Notes: generated by a model not told the origin, from the sequence alone. DNA of 64,000 bases from Saxidomus purpurata (GCA_022818135.1 JAFMSR010000012.1:6073768-6137767); one strand, 5' to 3'; counted from the stretch's first letter, positions 1 through 12,265 are shown. Program-made: numbers and translations.

Positions 1-1615
1 AAGGGTAAGACACGATGAAAGAAGGCTAGGACACGTGGTGAGAAAGCTATGACATGATGTGAGAAGGCTAGGGTATGATGTGAGAAGGCTATGAGAATGT
101 GAGAAGGTTAGGACACGATGTGAGAAGGCTAGAACACGATCCGAGAAGGCTAGGACACGATCTGCGAAGGCTAGGACACGATCTGCGAAGGCTAGGTAGG
201 ACACGATGTGAGAAGGCTAGGACACGATGCAAAAAGGCTAGGACACGTTGCAAGAAGGCTTTGATACGATCTGACAAGGCTAGGTAGGACACGATGTGAG
301 AAGGCTAGGACATTATGTTTGAAGGCTAGGACACAATGTGAGAAGGCTAGGGCATGATGTGAGAAGGCTAGGACACGATGTGAGAATGCTAGGACACGAT
401 GTGAGAAGGCTAGGGCAATATGCGAGAAGGCTACGACACGATGTGAGAAGGCTAACGATATGAGATGGCTATGATTCGATGTGAGAATGCTAGGACACGA
501 TGTGAGAAGGCTAGGACACGATGCAAAATGCTAGAGGACACTTTGTGGTAAGGCTAGGAGACGATGTTAGAAGGCTAGGACACTTTGTGAGAAGGTTAGA
601 GGATACTTTGTGAGAAAGCTAGGACACGATGTGAGAAGGCTAGGACACGATATGAGAAAGCTTGAACACGCTGTAGAAGGGTATGACATGATATGAGAGA
701 AGGCTAGGGCATGATGTGAGATGCTAGGACACGATCTGAGAAGGCTATGACATGATGTGAGAATGCTAGGACACAATCTGAGAAGGCTAGGACACTTTGT
801 GAGAAGGCTAGGACACGATCTGAGAAGGCTAGGTAGGACACGATGTGAGAGGGCTTGGACACGATCTGAGAAGGCTTGGACACGATCTGACAAGGCAAGG
901 TAGGACACGATGTGAGAAAAGTAGGACACGATGTGAGACAGCTAGGACACTTTGTGAGAAGGCTTGAGGACACTTTGTGAGAAAGCTAGGACACGATATG
1001 AGAAGGCTAGAGGACACGATGTGAGAAGGCTAGGGCATTATGTGATAAGGGTAGGACACGATGTGAGAAGGCTAGGACACGATGTGAGAAAGCTTGGACA
1101 CGATGTGAGATGCTAGGACACGATGTTAGAAAGCTAGGACACGATGCGAAAAGGCTAGGGCATAATGTAAGATGGCTAGGACATCATGGGAGAAGGGTAT
1201 AACACGATCTGAGAAAGCTCGGACACGATCTGAGAAGGCTACGGCACGATGATAGAAGGCTAGGACACGATATGAGAAGGATATGGTATGATGTGAGAAG
1301 GCTAGGACACGATCTGAGAAGGCTACGACACGATAAGAAGAAGCTTGAACACGCTGTAGAAGGGTATGACATGATATGAGAAGGCTAGGACACGATGAGA
1401 GAAGGGTAGGACACGATGTGAGAAGGCTAGGACACGATGTGAGGATAGGACACGATGTGAGAAGGCTAGGACACGTTGTTAGAAGGTTAGGACACGATGT
1501 GAGAAGGCTAGGTAGGACAAGATGTGAGAAGGCTACAATTCGATGTGAGAAGGCTAGGACACGATCTGAGAAGGCTAGGTAGGACACGATGTGAGAAGGC
1601 AAGGACACGACGTGG
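1..1615. repeat. 21-bp minisatellite array (array A)
   Basis: Tandem 21-bp units with core GACACGATGTGAGAAGGCTA run from the window edge to about 1612, so the left border is not seen. Variant units (CGATCTGAGAAGG, TTTGTGAGAAGG, GGGCATGATGTG) are interspersed, and some units are shortened or joined irregularly (for example GGCTAGGTAGGACACG). Because 21 is a multiple of 3, both strands stay open over long stretches and give 7-residue repeat peptides; these are artefacts of the period. No coding role is supported. Confidence 0.95.
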
Positions 1616-2120
1616 GGGTGCGATTTTATGACGATATAAGATGGTGAAATCTGTCCAATGAAACAGAGTTTCAGAGTTGATAGGATTTGTCAAAATTAAA
1701 TTAAAAGCGATATTACTGCGTCATTTCACCAGAGATTGTTCTGCAGTGAAGGCATTTGCTTCTGCAACACCATTTGTCCAATGTTTATCAAAGGACGTTA
1801 GAAATATTATCAGACGATATTTAACATAGCGTTCATATTTCAGAACAGTGAAAATTTCCTTTTGGGTACACATCGTGACAGTAAATTCTATACATGCTTA
1901 AAATAGACCACGATCTATCCGTTTTTCTGGAGAAATAGAGCGTAACTATTGCAATGACAAAGAAAATCGTGAGGATACAATTACACAAAGGTAAAATATC
2001 GTTTCCCATAAATGTTGAGGTTATGCAAAGCAACTGCTGTTTATCAATAGGATTTTCATATCCTGTCGGACTCAATTTTTCTACGACTTAACTCAATGGA
2101 AACTGCCAGGCGCATACTCA
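1616..2120. other. unique AT-rich spacer, no gene seen
   Basis: No coding potential, RNA gene or clear repeat was recognised between the 21-bp array and the GATATC-rich block. Confidence 0.5.
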
Positions 2121-2560
2121 AAGAGATATAATTATGAGAACTCTTTTAAGGTATCTCCCATGTTTTGAAAGATATCTCCCGATACTAAGAGATATCTCTC
2201 AATGTAACAGAGATATATATCTACCATACAGAGATCTCCTACTTTAAAAGATATACATGTATATGAAAAAGAGATATCTTTAAAAAAAAGATATATAATG
2301 CAAATGTATCTCATAGATTTTGAAAGATATACAGAGACAGAGAAATCTGTTAAAAATTGATTTATATCTCTTAAACTTAGGTATACATGTACATGTATCG
2401 TAAACTAAGAGAATTACCTCTGGAACCGTGAGAGAATTATCTCAAAAAGAAATATATATCTGAAATGACGTTAAACACATAAATCTGTAAGTAGAAGAGA
2501 TATCTCTTAAAGAAAATGAAATATATTTCTACGCTACAAAGATATGTATCCTAGCCTTCA
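2121..2560. repeat. GAGATATCTC palindrome-rich degenerate repeat
   Basis: Roughly every 15-30 bases the self-complementary core GAGATATCTC or a near match (AGATATCT, AGATATATAT) recurs in a loose, imperfect array. A second cluster of the same type sits at about 29585-29850, so this is a dispersed family, not chance AT-richness. Confidence 0.75.
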
Positions 2561-2757
2561 TATTCAATGACACAAAAGGGAACGTGTGGTTTGTAAGTTT
2601 TATATACAGCATCAAAAATACAGTTTGCTTGTGTTTTTCAGTTACCAGCTAAATATCCTAGGGTCTTTACACTGCACTATTGCCTGATTTGGTGAACTAT
2701 TCACATTTGTTACTTTTTGTTTGACCTCATCTTGATAACTTTGAAATTGTATACATG

Positions 2758-3372
2758 TGTAACCCTGGTATTAATTCGTCTGCTATGCGTATGTGTCGTC
2801 CATGTTGTATTGTCCGTAGTCACCTAACTGTATCGTGTCTTATTTACCTAACTGTAACCGTGTCCGTACCTAACTGTATTGTGTCGTCTGTATATACCTA
2901 ACTGTGTATTATTTCTATAGTTAGTTACGCAAGAGATGTCAGCGTGAGTTGAGAGGTCGTATGAATGTGCTCACTAAAACTCCTCGTGAATGACCCCTGT
3001 TCTATTCCCGCCTTTCCATTCTTTATCCTGGACACTTCTTCTTCTATTGCCTTAGGTATAAGATGTGCTTCAGAGTATCATCATACAGAAATACTGTAAG
3101 CGAATAGATATCTACGTATTTAGTATCTAAATACTTCAAGGAGTTGATCCTGGTAAGGTTTTAGATTGTTTTCGTATTCCTTAACTGTGATAATTTGATA
3201 TAATCTAAATTAGTGAATTTAATGAGATTTGGAATTGTATAACGAATATTGAACTATTTGTAATTATTCCTTCTTATTTGTTTTAGGCTTTATTTCCATG
3301 CCTGTAATAAATACAGCGAATGCGGTCATACATTGAGTTAGTGTTTCTTATACACCACAACCCCCGGTTACA
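2758..3372. mobile_element. probable solo LTR (615 bp)
   Basis: The segment begins TGTAACCCTGG and ends CCCCGGTTACA, giving the TG...CA ends and a 7-bp terminal inverted repeat (TGTAACC/GGTTACA) expected of an LTR. It is flanked on both sides by CATG (2754-2757 and 3373-3376), a possible 4-bp target duplication. An AATAAA signal lies near 3307, towards the 3' end as in an LTR R/U5 region. A short CCTAACTGTA motif recurs at 2823-2910. No internal gag-pol sequence adjoins it, so a solo LTR is inferred; the polarity is taken from the AATAAA on the + strand. Confidence 0.6.
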
Positions 3373-3470
3373 CATGTATATAGGAATTTATGGCATTGAT
3401 ATAAAACCAGTCTTGCTCCTCCTATCTGACACATTGTTTCATTTCTAACCAAAAACCAATGGAGCTGCTT

Positions 3471-5430
3471 CACGGGTGGTTAACTCTCCCCACCACCTCA
3501 AAATGAGATGCAAAGAAATTGTGGGGAGCACACTTCCGAGGTGGTGGGGTTGTAGCAAATAAACAAGAAATGTGAGTATGATTTTTGTAAATTTTGTTTT
3601 AAATCATTTTGTTGAAGAACTTTCAAAAATCGGGCAATGTAGTTACCAGTAGAAATGTTGAGACTACCGTTTGCACGAATTGTCGGAACAAAATTCTATA
3701 AATTGTAGTCTCTAGAACGTTTATAAGTTGGCGAAAATCTCGATTTTCAGTTACCAAAGTTAAACTATCCTTATTTTTTGGTCCAAAATCCTGTTTTTCC
3801 GAATATATTTTACATGCAACGTACGAGTACATGTACAAAATAGCCATTTATTGTGTCTACACGATCCGGCGAGTAAATAAATTGAAATTACAGCCAATTT
3901 CTCAAATGAGGTGGTGGGGTGGAGTAAGAGGCGGTGGGGAGTTGGTGGTGGTGGGGTGGTGATATACATATGGCAAGTCTCCTGGCATGTAAATTCCTAT
4001 TTAAAGTGTCAGTGCGACGGAGAAGAAATATTATTTTATTCTCTCACGTATCTGTTCACTGCGAATTGACAGTGCTCCACGCTAATAATTTATATTAAAG
4101 ATGAAGGCTGCTTTTGTTTTCTTTCGTAGTTTCTGGTCGGAAATCATTATTAAATAATGACCGGTATTAAATGTTTTATAATATTAACAGATATCCATTA
4201 CTGAAGCATAAATGCGCAACCAATTGTTTTACAGGTAAGAGGATTCATGATAACCGAGTCTGTCTGTTTGCGTCTGTCTGTCATCTGTCTTTCCACCCTT
4301 AACCATTTGTATGTAATAGACACTATATTTGTCACTGGATCTTCACGAAACTTGGTAAGAATGACTACCTTGAGAAAATGTAGGTCGAGTTGGAATAAGG
4401 TGTCAAAATTTAGGTCACGACGTCAAATCCTAGACAAACCTTGTGTATGCAATACAGGTTGCATTTCCATTGGATATTCATGAAACTTGGTCAGTACGAT
4501 TGTCATGATAAAATCTAGGTCGAGTTCGATATGGGTCATCTTTGGTCAAAAACTAGGTCACGGGGTAAAATCATAGAAAAACCTAGTGTATCCTATATGG
4601 ATTTGAATGTTCCGTGGATGTTCATGAAACTTGGTCACACTCACTATCTTGATGTAATATATACTGAAGCGAAAAAGAAACGCAGGGTAACAAAATATGT
4701 AATAATATCAAAACGGCTACTAGTATGTGTAGAAGTATGAAAATCGGTCAGATAATTATCTCGGTCACTGTGCTCATCGACCTAAAATCACTCAAAACCA
4801 GTTTAAATAGTAAGTGCATGATATCACTACTTCTACACATAGTGAACAGATACGTGAGAGAATAAAATAATATTTCTTCTCCGTCGCACCTGACACTTTA
4901 AATAGGAATTTACATGCCAGGAGACTTGCCATATGTATAGCACCACCCCACCACCACCAACTCCCCACCGCCTCTTACTCCACCCCACCACCTCATTTGA
5001 GAAATTGGCTGTAATTTCAATTTATTTACTCGCCGGATCGTGTAGACACAATAAATGGCTATTTTGTACATGTACTCGTACGTTGCATGTAAAATATATT
5101 CGGAAAAACGGGATTTTTAAGAAAAAATAAGGATAGTTTAACTTTGGTGACTGAAAATCGAGATTTTCGCCAACTTATAAACGTTCTAGAGACTACAATT
5201 TATAGAATTTTGTTCCGACAATTCGTGCAAACGGTAGTCTCAACATTTCTACTGGTAACTACATTGCCCGATTTTTGAAAGTTCTTCAACAAAATGATTT
5301 AAAACAAAATTTACAAAAATCATACTCACATTTCTTGTTTATTTGCTACAACCCCACCACCTCGGAAGTGTGCTCCCCACAATTTCTTTGCATCTCATTT
5401 TGAGGTGGTGGGGAGAGTTAACCACCCGTG
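3471..5430. mobile_element. foldback element with two 590-bp inverted arms
   Basis: Left arm 3471-4060 and right arm 4841-5430 are near-perfect reverse complements of equal length, starting CACGGGTGGTTAACTC and ending with its complement. The only differences I saw are a few substitutions and one or two single-base indels (for example GTCAGTGCGACG against GTCAGGTGCGACG). The outer arm carries short inverted GGTGGTGGGG/CCCCACCACC motifs. No transposase is visible, so it is a non-autonomous foldback element. A target duplication is not clear (TGCTT left, TGTTT right). Confidence 0.9.
4243..4660 (+). repeat. dispersed GGTCA-type tandem repeat inside the foldback loop
   Basis: Two to three degenerate ~170-bp units share phrases such as CATGAAACTTGGTCA, ATCTAGGTCGAGTT and AAAACTAGGTCACG. 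The same phrases recur at 31440-32160. The family resembles repeats common in bivalve genomes. The short reading frames crossing it are not genes. Confidence 0.8.
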
Positions 5431-5449
5431 TGTTTAATATTGTTTGAAC

Positions 5450-5530
5450 TGGAAGGCACCTTTTAATTGGATAATACAGAATGAAACAGGTCAATACAAT
5501 ACTATTGCTTTTTTCTGTGTTTCTTGAATG
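5450..5530 (+). repeat. leader shared with the 50-bp satellite locus
   Basis: The run beginning CACCTTTTAATTGG, followed by AATACAGAATGAAACAGGTCA, aligns by eye with 34806-34870, the sequence just before the 50-bp array. It suggests both arrays sit in one family of array-bearing element. Confidence 0.6.
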
Positions 5531-5549
5531 GTTTTATCATTTTAGTACG

Positions 5550-7590
5550 TAAAATGTTCATATCTATGGAACGCCACAGCGGTCTTATATTGTCATATTT
5601 CTTTTTGTCTTGTCCACCGTCAAATTGTTACGTGATTGTGTCAGGAAGACGTTTCATATTGTTCACTAAACATGTGATCTTGTCTATTCATTGTGTGATT
5701 ATGTCAAATAGCCGTGTTGATTTGTCAATGTGTGGTGTTGACTTGTCCACTATGCGTTTTATTATGTCAAACAAACGTGTCATTATGTTAAAATTGCGTG
5801 TTATCATGTCCATTTATCATGCGATCTTGTCTTTACAATGTGTGGTTATGTCAAATGGCCGTGTTGATTTGTCAGTGTGTGGTGTTAACTGGTCAACTAT
5901 GCGTCTTATTATGTCAAACAAATGTGTTATGTTAAAAGGGCGGGTTATCATGTCCACTTATCATGTGATCTTGGCTTTACAGCATGTGATAATGTCAAAT
6001 GACCGTGTTGATTTTCAATGTGTGGTGTTGACTTGTCCACTTTACGTCTTATTATGTCAAACAAACGTGTCATTATGTTAAAAGGGCGTGTTATCATGTC
6101 CACTCGTAATGTGAACTTGTCTTTACAGCGTGTGATTATGTCAAATGGCCGACAAATCAACACGGCCATTTGACATTATCACACGCTGTAAAGCCAAGAT
6201 CACATGACGAGTGGACATATTAACATATTTTTTAACATAATGACACGTTTGTTTGACATAATAAGACGCATACAGGACCAGTAAACACCACATATTGACA
6301 AATCAACACGGCAATTTGACATAATCACACGCTGTATAGACAAGATCACATGATGAGTGGACATGATAACACGCCCTTTCAAAATAATGACACGTTTGTT
6401 TGACATAATAAGACGCATACAGGACCAGTAAACACCACATATTGACAAATCAACACGGCAATTTTGACATTATCACACGCTGTAAAGCCAAGATCACATG
6501 ACGAGTGGACATTATAGGTGCCTTACGGCTCGGGCGACATACAATACAAAAAGGGTACATATCCAGATGTACACGGCAAAAACCCGTATAACTAATAATG
6601 TCAAACAAACGTGTCATTATGTTAAAAAAATGTGTTATCATGTCCACTTATCATGTGATCTTGTCTATACAGCGTGTGATTATGTTAAATGGCCGTGTTG
6701 ATTTGTCAATGTGTGGTGTTGACTTGTCCACTTTACGTCTTATTATGTCAAACAAACGTGTCATTATGTTAAAAGGGCGTGTTATCATGTCCAGTCGTCA
6801 TGTGATCTTGTCTATACAGAGTGTGATTATGTCAAAAGGCCATGTTGATTTGTCAATATGTGGTGTTGACTGGTCCTCTGTGCGTCTTATTATGTCAAAC
6901 AAACGTGTCATTATGTTAAAAGGGCGTGTTATCATGTCCACTCGTCATGTGATCTTGTCTATACAGCGTGTGATTATGTCAAAAGGCCATGTTGATTTGT
7001 CAATATGTGGTGTTTACTGGTCCTGTATGCGTCTTATTATGTCAAACAAACGTGTCATTATGTTAAAAAATATGTTAATATGTCCACTCGTCATGTGATC
7101 TTGGCTTTACAGCGTGTGATAATGTCAAATTGCCGTGTTGATTTGTCAATATGTGGTGTTTACTGGTCCTGTATGCGTCTTATTATGTCAAACAAACGTG
7201 TCATTATTTTGAAAGGGCGTGTTATCATGTCCACTCATCATGTGATCTTGTCTATACAGCGTGTGATTATGTCAAATTGCCGTGTTGATTTGTCAATATG
7301 TGGTGTTTACTGGTCCTGTATGCGTCTTATTATGTCAAACAAACGTGTCATTATGTTAAAAAATATGTTAATATGTCCACTCGTCATGTGATCTTGGCTT
7401 TACAGCGTGTGATAATGTCAAATGGCCGTGTTGATTTGTCGGCCATTTGACATAATCACACGCTGTAAAGACAAGTTCACATGATTAGTGGACATGATAA
7501 AATGCGCTTTTAACATAATGACACGTTTTTTGACATAATAAGACGCATAGTGGAAATGTCAACACCATTCATTGGCAAATCAACACGGCC
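5550..7590. repeat. 147-bp higher-order array of 21-bp subunits with inverted blocks (array B)
   Basis: A ~147-bp unit is itself seven ~21-bp subunits, each roughly GTC-N6-8-CGTGT-N-ATTAT. Forward blocks lie at about 5560-6150 and 6600-7440. Reverse-complement blocks lie at about 6150-6518 and 7440-7590, with sharp palindromic junctions at GGCCGACAAATCAACACGGCC near 6147 and at GTCGGCC near 7438. A unique ~80-bp piece (6519-6600) interrupts the array. Long repeat-encoded frames are artefacts of a period divisible by 3. Confidence 0.9.
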
Positions 7591-10500
7591 ATCAACATTA
7601 TTTATGCTTTTCTCATTAACTTTGTATACAGACCTCCTGATGCCAAACAATCGTGGATAGATGAATATGATAACCAGTTTTGCAAATTGAAACAACAAGA
7701 TCAGGAAATACACGTGCTTGGGGATTTTAATATTAACTATTTTCCGTATGAAAAAATAGATAAATTTAAAAACAAACGATGGGACACGTTTCTTGCAAAA
7801 CATGGTCTAGCGCAGCTGATCGAAACACCCACAAGAATCCATAAAATGGGTTCCTCTATTATAGATCACATTTATTCAACAAGAAGTGATCTCGTATCCG
7901 ATGTTTCTGTTTATAACTATGCAATAAGTGATCATTTACCTATATCTTGTACAAGGTCTACTTCAATTAAAACAACCAAAAACAATTATCATGATACAAT
8001 TGTGTATAGATGTTTCAAAAATTTTAATGAGGAACTTTTTAGAAGAGACCTAGCTAATTCCCAACTTAATATTGTAGACATTGTATCAAACCCTGATCTT
8101 GCACTAGATATGTTCTACAATATTATAAACACTGTTTTAAGTAAACATGCACGTGTCAAACAAAAAAGAATAAAACATTCAAGTCAACCATACTGGTTTA
8201 CAAACGAAATCAGACAAACTATCTATCTTAGAGACCACTTTTTTAGGAGCAAAGACTTCGATAATTTCAAGATAACTAGAAATAGGCTGTCTTCTATGAT
8301 AAGGAAAAGTAAGAAATCTTTTTATAATAACGCCATAAAAGATAATAAAACGCCGACATTTCTTTGGAAAAATATACGGAATATAAAAAATAATGAAGAC
8401 AAACATGTTAAGATTCCTGATAGACTTACAATTGGTGATGTTGACATCACTGGAGATGCAGATATACTAAATGCCCTAAACAATCATTTCATCAACATAG
8501 CAAATTTAATTGAAAAGACACCCTTTGTTGCTTCAAATTTCACAAGACTGAAAAAATATTTGGATGAGAAATTGCGACACTTCCATTTTGATATTGAGTA
8601 TATTACCCCTTTAGATGTAAGGAATATAATTAATAAACTTGATACGTCAAAAGCTACCGGTTTAGATGGCTTAGGGCCGAAACTTCTCCGACATTGTGGT
8701 GATTTTATTACTTATGCAATCGCATCTATTATAAATAATAGTATATCTATTGGAACTTTTCCAGATAAATTAAAAGAAGCTTCGGTTATTCCTATATATA
8801 AATCGGGTAACAAACAAGAACCAGGCAATTACCGACCTATATCCGTACTAAATACAATATCAAAAATATTTGAACGCCATATTGCTTCGCAAATGCAAAT
8901 ATTTTTTGATAAAACAGATATAATACATAAAAGTCAGTCGGGTTTCAGACGGAACCATTCCTGCCAAACTGCTTTAACATATTTAATCGAAACTTGGCTT
9001 AAAGCTATCGACAATGGGAACTTTGTTGGTGCTATCTTTCTTGATTTAAGGAAAGCTTTTGACATGGTTGACCATGAAATTTTAATGCACAAACTCAAAC
9101 TTTACCATTTCACAGAAAGATCATTAAAGATATTTAAATCTTATTTATCAAACAGAACACAAATACTGAAACTAAAAAATACATGTTCTAAAAAGATGAT
9201 TGTTCACTCAGGTGTTCCACAAGGGTCCATACTAGGCCCCCTTCTTTTTCTGATTTATATAAATGACATGCCTTTAGGATTTAATATGACAAATATAGAC
9301 CTTTATGCTGATGACTCAACCTTGCATACGTCCGCCGAGAGCATTTCAAAAATACAAACTGAACTACAATATAGCCTAGACAATGTCAATAACTGGTGTT
9401 CTATAAATAATATGTCCCTTCATCCGTCAAAAACAAAATGTATGCTACTCAGCACAGGTGTTAAAATAAAACGCGCTGAAAAGCTTAACTTGAAAATTAA
9501 TGATTCGATCATTGAAAATGTAAAATGTCATACAATTCTAGGTGTTGCTGTTGATGAAACTCTATCTTGGCGTTGCCACGCTAGTATAGTTACTAAAAAG
9601 CTTAATTCCAAACTTGCCCTTTTTAGAAGGGTTGCTTATTATTTAACAGATGAAATGAAACTGTTATACTACAACGCATATATATTACCTATCATGGAAT
9701 ACTGTTGCAATGTCTGGGGACTTTGTCAAAAATCTGATACCAATAAAATTTCATCTCTACAAAAACGCGCTGTAAAATTAATCAATAAAACAAAAGCAGG
9801 TGACTTTCAGGTTCTATTAAGAGACTCAAATATCTTATCCTTTGAAAATAGATGTAAATACCATATTGCATTACTGGTGTTCAAATGCAAAAAAGGCAAT
9901 TGTCCTACTTATATCACTGATTTACTAAATTTTGTTAATAATGACCACTATGGTCTCCGTTCATCCACTCACAAAGATCTCCATATTGCTAAACCTAACA
10001 CAAACTATTTGAAACAGGCGTTCAGTTATAAAGCTGCACAGATTTGGAACTCTCTTCCCGCACATATTAAACTTCTCCAAAACATTTGCACATTCAGGAA
10101 CACTTTGAAGGAGTTTATCATGCAGACATAAATCAAGTTACCATGTATATGTACAATGAAATATAATGCTGCATTTATAAATTGTATTATATTATATTGT
10201 TTAAAAAACAATAATAGTTAAGACGTTTAAATATCTTAGTTATATATTGTGCATTATAACGGTTGAGCTGTTAATATAGGAAATTTCAATCATTTTGGTG
10301 TTATTTTATACAATGGACATTATAAATATATGTATCATGCTTGATGAAGAGGCAATTATTCGGGATATGCTTCTCTTAGATATAGATATTTTGATTTTTG
10401 TATATGCATGATTAAAAGATATATAGATAAGACTACATGTCATAAGTTGATGCGTGTTTGTCGAAACTAATGGATATGTTTATATGTTGGTATGCATGCA

Positions 10501-10668
10501 TGTTAAATACTTTGAGAAACTGTGAACTTTTGTGTGTGTGAGAATATGAAAAATATTTTTAAAGTTAAAAATGAAGGCCATACTGGAAATAAGCAGTATG
10601 AAACTTTTTGTACACTTAGTATGTAACCTTCACAAAATAAAGTTATTGTTGTTGTTGTTGTTGTTACC
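7591..10668 (+). mobile_element. 5'-truncated CR1/Jockey-like LINE
   Basis: The element starts abruptly inside array B, part-way through the endonuclease, and runs through a complete reverse transcriptase to a ~535-bp 3' untranslated region. It ends CACAAAATAAAGTTATTG followed by a (TTG)n tail at about 10636-10667. 5' truncation plus a microsatellite tail is the normal outcome of target-primed reverse transcription in the CR1 clade. No target duplication could be made out. Confidence 0.9.
7606..10131 (+). CDS. LINE ORF2 fragment: endonuclease C-terminus plus reverse transcriptase
   Basis: This open frame is the C-terminal part of a non-LTR retrotransposon ORF2 and is interrupted only at its 5' truncation. 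The frame is open upstream of the first Leu/Met choice at 7687: VYRPPDAKQSW at 7624-7656 is the endonuclease YRPP block, so the true protein began further upstream and is lost. Then come LGDFNINYF, SIIDHIYS and the endonuclease motif SDHLPIS (about 7927-7947). RT blocks include FLDLRKAFD (9037-9063), GVPQGSILGPLL and the catalytic YADD (9304-9315). The sequence ends with the usual RT-connection region. The reading frame shows no stops, so the insertion looks fairly young. It is related to but distinct from the ORF2 at 36005-38986. It makes cDNA from its own transcript at a nicked target; here it cannot be autonomous because the nicking domain is incomplete. Confidence 0.93.
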   Translation, partial: AFLINFVYRPPDAKQSWIDEYDNQFCKLKQQDQEIHVLGDFNINYFPYEKIDKFKNKRWDTFLAKHGLAQLIETPTRIHKMGSSIIDHIYSTRSDLVSDVSVYNYAISDHLPISCTRSTSIKTTKNNYHDTIVYRCFKNFNEELFRRDLANSQLNIVDIVSNPDLALDMFYNIINTVLSKHARVKQKRIKHSSQPYWFTNEIRQTIYLRDHFFRSKDFDNFKITRNRLSSMIRKSKKSFYNNAIKDNKTPTFLWKNIRNIKNNEDKHVKIPDRLTIGDVDITGDADILNALNNHFINIANLIEKTPFVASNFTRLKKYLDEKLRHFHFDIEYITPLDVRNIINKLDTSKATGLDGLGPKLLRHCGDFITYAIASIINNSISIGTFPDKLKEASVIPIYKSGNKQEPGNYRPISVLNTISKIFERHIASQMQIFFDKTDIIHKSQSGFRRNHSCQTALTYLIETWLKAIDNGNFVGAIFLDLRKAFDMVDHEILMHKLKLYHFTERSLKIFKSYLSNRTQILKLKNTCSKKMIVHSGVPQGSILGPLLFLIYINDMPLGFNMTNIDLYADDSTLHTSAESISKIQTELQYSLDNVNNWCSINNMSLHPSKTKCMLLSTGVKIKRAEKLNLKINDSIIENVKCHTILGVAVDETLSWRCHASIVTKKLNSKLALFRRVAYYLTDEMKLLYYNAYILPIMEYCCNVWGLCQKSDTNKISSLQKRAVKLINKTKAGDFQVLLRDSNILSFENRCKYHIALLVFKCKKGNCPTYITDLLNFVNNDHYGLRSSTHKDLHIAKPNTNYLKQAFSYKAAQIWNSLPAHIKLLQNICTFRNTLKEFIMQT

Positions 10669-11165
10669 GCCAAACTAATGTCAATTATAAATGTAGAGTA
10701 ATTATACTTTCTCGACCAGTGTATAACGGTTAATATTGAGAGTAACATATTTGATAAGAAAAACACAGATTAAGTTTGTTTTCCTGATTCACATGTCACA
10801 GTACGGACTTAATCACAAAAGGATGAAAATGTATTAGTCGAGAAAGCGTTCGCTCTTATAACCTTGTTTGCGAAGGGCCTTGTGTTCGCATCCCGCACAT
10901 GGTATACACTTTCACTCACCCTGTGACATTTCAATTTTTGGCGCCTTTTGATTGCATAAACATTAAACTGGTTAGGATTTTTACTATAAAATCTAGCTAC
11001 CAATCGTTTGTATGTACTCAAAAGTGCACCGACCATCTTTTTTAGATAGTTCTTGTTAAAAGCTAAACTTTTAGTAAAATTCTATCGTAATAGCGAGCCG
11101 GTGTAGGTAAAATGTTTCTTGATGTTTTTGCATGCAAGAAAGCACTATAGTTTAACTATCTTAAA
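10669..11165. other. no gene; possible decayed tRNA-derived SINE
   Basis: Around 10835-10945 the + strand reads AGTCGAGAAAGCG followed about 40 bases later by GTGTTCGCATCCCGCAC, which resembles the B box and acceptor side of a tRNA-derived SINE head. The A box is poor. Nothing else was recognised. Confidence 0.3.
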
Positions 11166-12265
11166 CAAGCGCCGTTAAGTTGGAAAAATATTGGATATTG
11201 AATATTCTACACATCTTCGTGTAGATTGGATATTCAGATTGTTTTACCCAAACTTTCATTTACAGATCACGAGGAGCTATATGCGGCGAACCTCGTCCAG
11301 GTTAATATTAAAATGTACATTCGAATATCCAATATCCCTCGAATGTACATGGCAAAATGTACATTGAACATTCAGATGCAAAACACCACGAAATAGACTC
11401 TAAAAAATCTAAAATAGTATCCCCTTATAAGTTCTATTCATCAAAGTTGCAGACATGCGAACATCTGTACGGATTAATTTTACCTGTACATTCGCATATC
11501 CAATACATATATCCATCCAACGTAAATGGCAAAATGTAAATTGGAAATTCAGATTTTCTATCGCTATATCTTCGTCATATCATCAAATAGGCTGTAAAAC
11601 TTATAGAATAGAAGCAGTAATGGTTTTGTTTATAAAGCCAATTCATAAAAATTGAATAGAGGCGAATATCCTTACTGGTTGATTTTGACCTTGACATTCG
11701 AATGTCCAATATCCCTCGAATGTACATGGCAAAATGTATAATTGGACATTCAGATTTTTATCCCAATACCATTGTTACACCGCAAAATAGACTCAAAAAA
11801 TTAACAAATAGTGATTATAACGCACCTTTTTATAGTTCCATTCATTAAAGTTGCAGACCTGCGAACATCCGTACGAGTTAATTTGACCTGCGCATTCGAA
11901 TATCCAATATCCCTCGAATATACATGGCAAAATGTACAAGACATTCAGATTTTCAGTCCCTATTCCATCGTGACACCACAAAATGGACTCTAAAGTTAAC
12001 AAATAGTGATTATAATGTATATAATTAGAAGTTCTATTCATCAAAGTTGCAGACATGCGAACATCTGTACGGGTTGATTTTGACCTGTACATTCGAATAT
12101 CCAATATCCCTCCAATCTACATGGCTAAATGTACAAGACATTCAGATTTTTCATCGCTATAATATCTTTCTTCAAAACACAAAATAGGCTCTAAAACTTA
12201 TGCATTTATGGTTTTATTTATAAAGCCAATTCATTAAGAATACATAGTCTTCCATAGATGCGAAT
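11166..12265. repeat. ~195-bp degenerate tandem array
   Basis: The phrase CGAATATCCAATATCCCTCG followed by ACATGGCAAAATGTACA recurs near 11320, 11495, 11700, 11895 and 12095, about every 195 bases. Each copy is followed by ACATTCAGATTTT and then by CATCAAAGTTGCAGACATGC. Copies differ by tens of percent, so the array is old. Small frames across it are not genes. Confidence 0.8.

Noticed and set aside
567..1608. Repeat-encoded frames of up to 160 codons in the 21-bp array
   Set aside because: Same artefact of a 21-bp period; both strands are open.
5524..7391. Frames of 128-185 codons in array B
   Set aside because: Encoded by the satellite in whichever orientation the block lies; no protein family seen.
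7591..10668. Target-site duplication for the truncated LINE at 7.6 kb
   Set aside because: Sequence left of the truncation (AACACGGCC) and right of the tail (TTACCGCC) do not give a convincing match.
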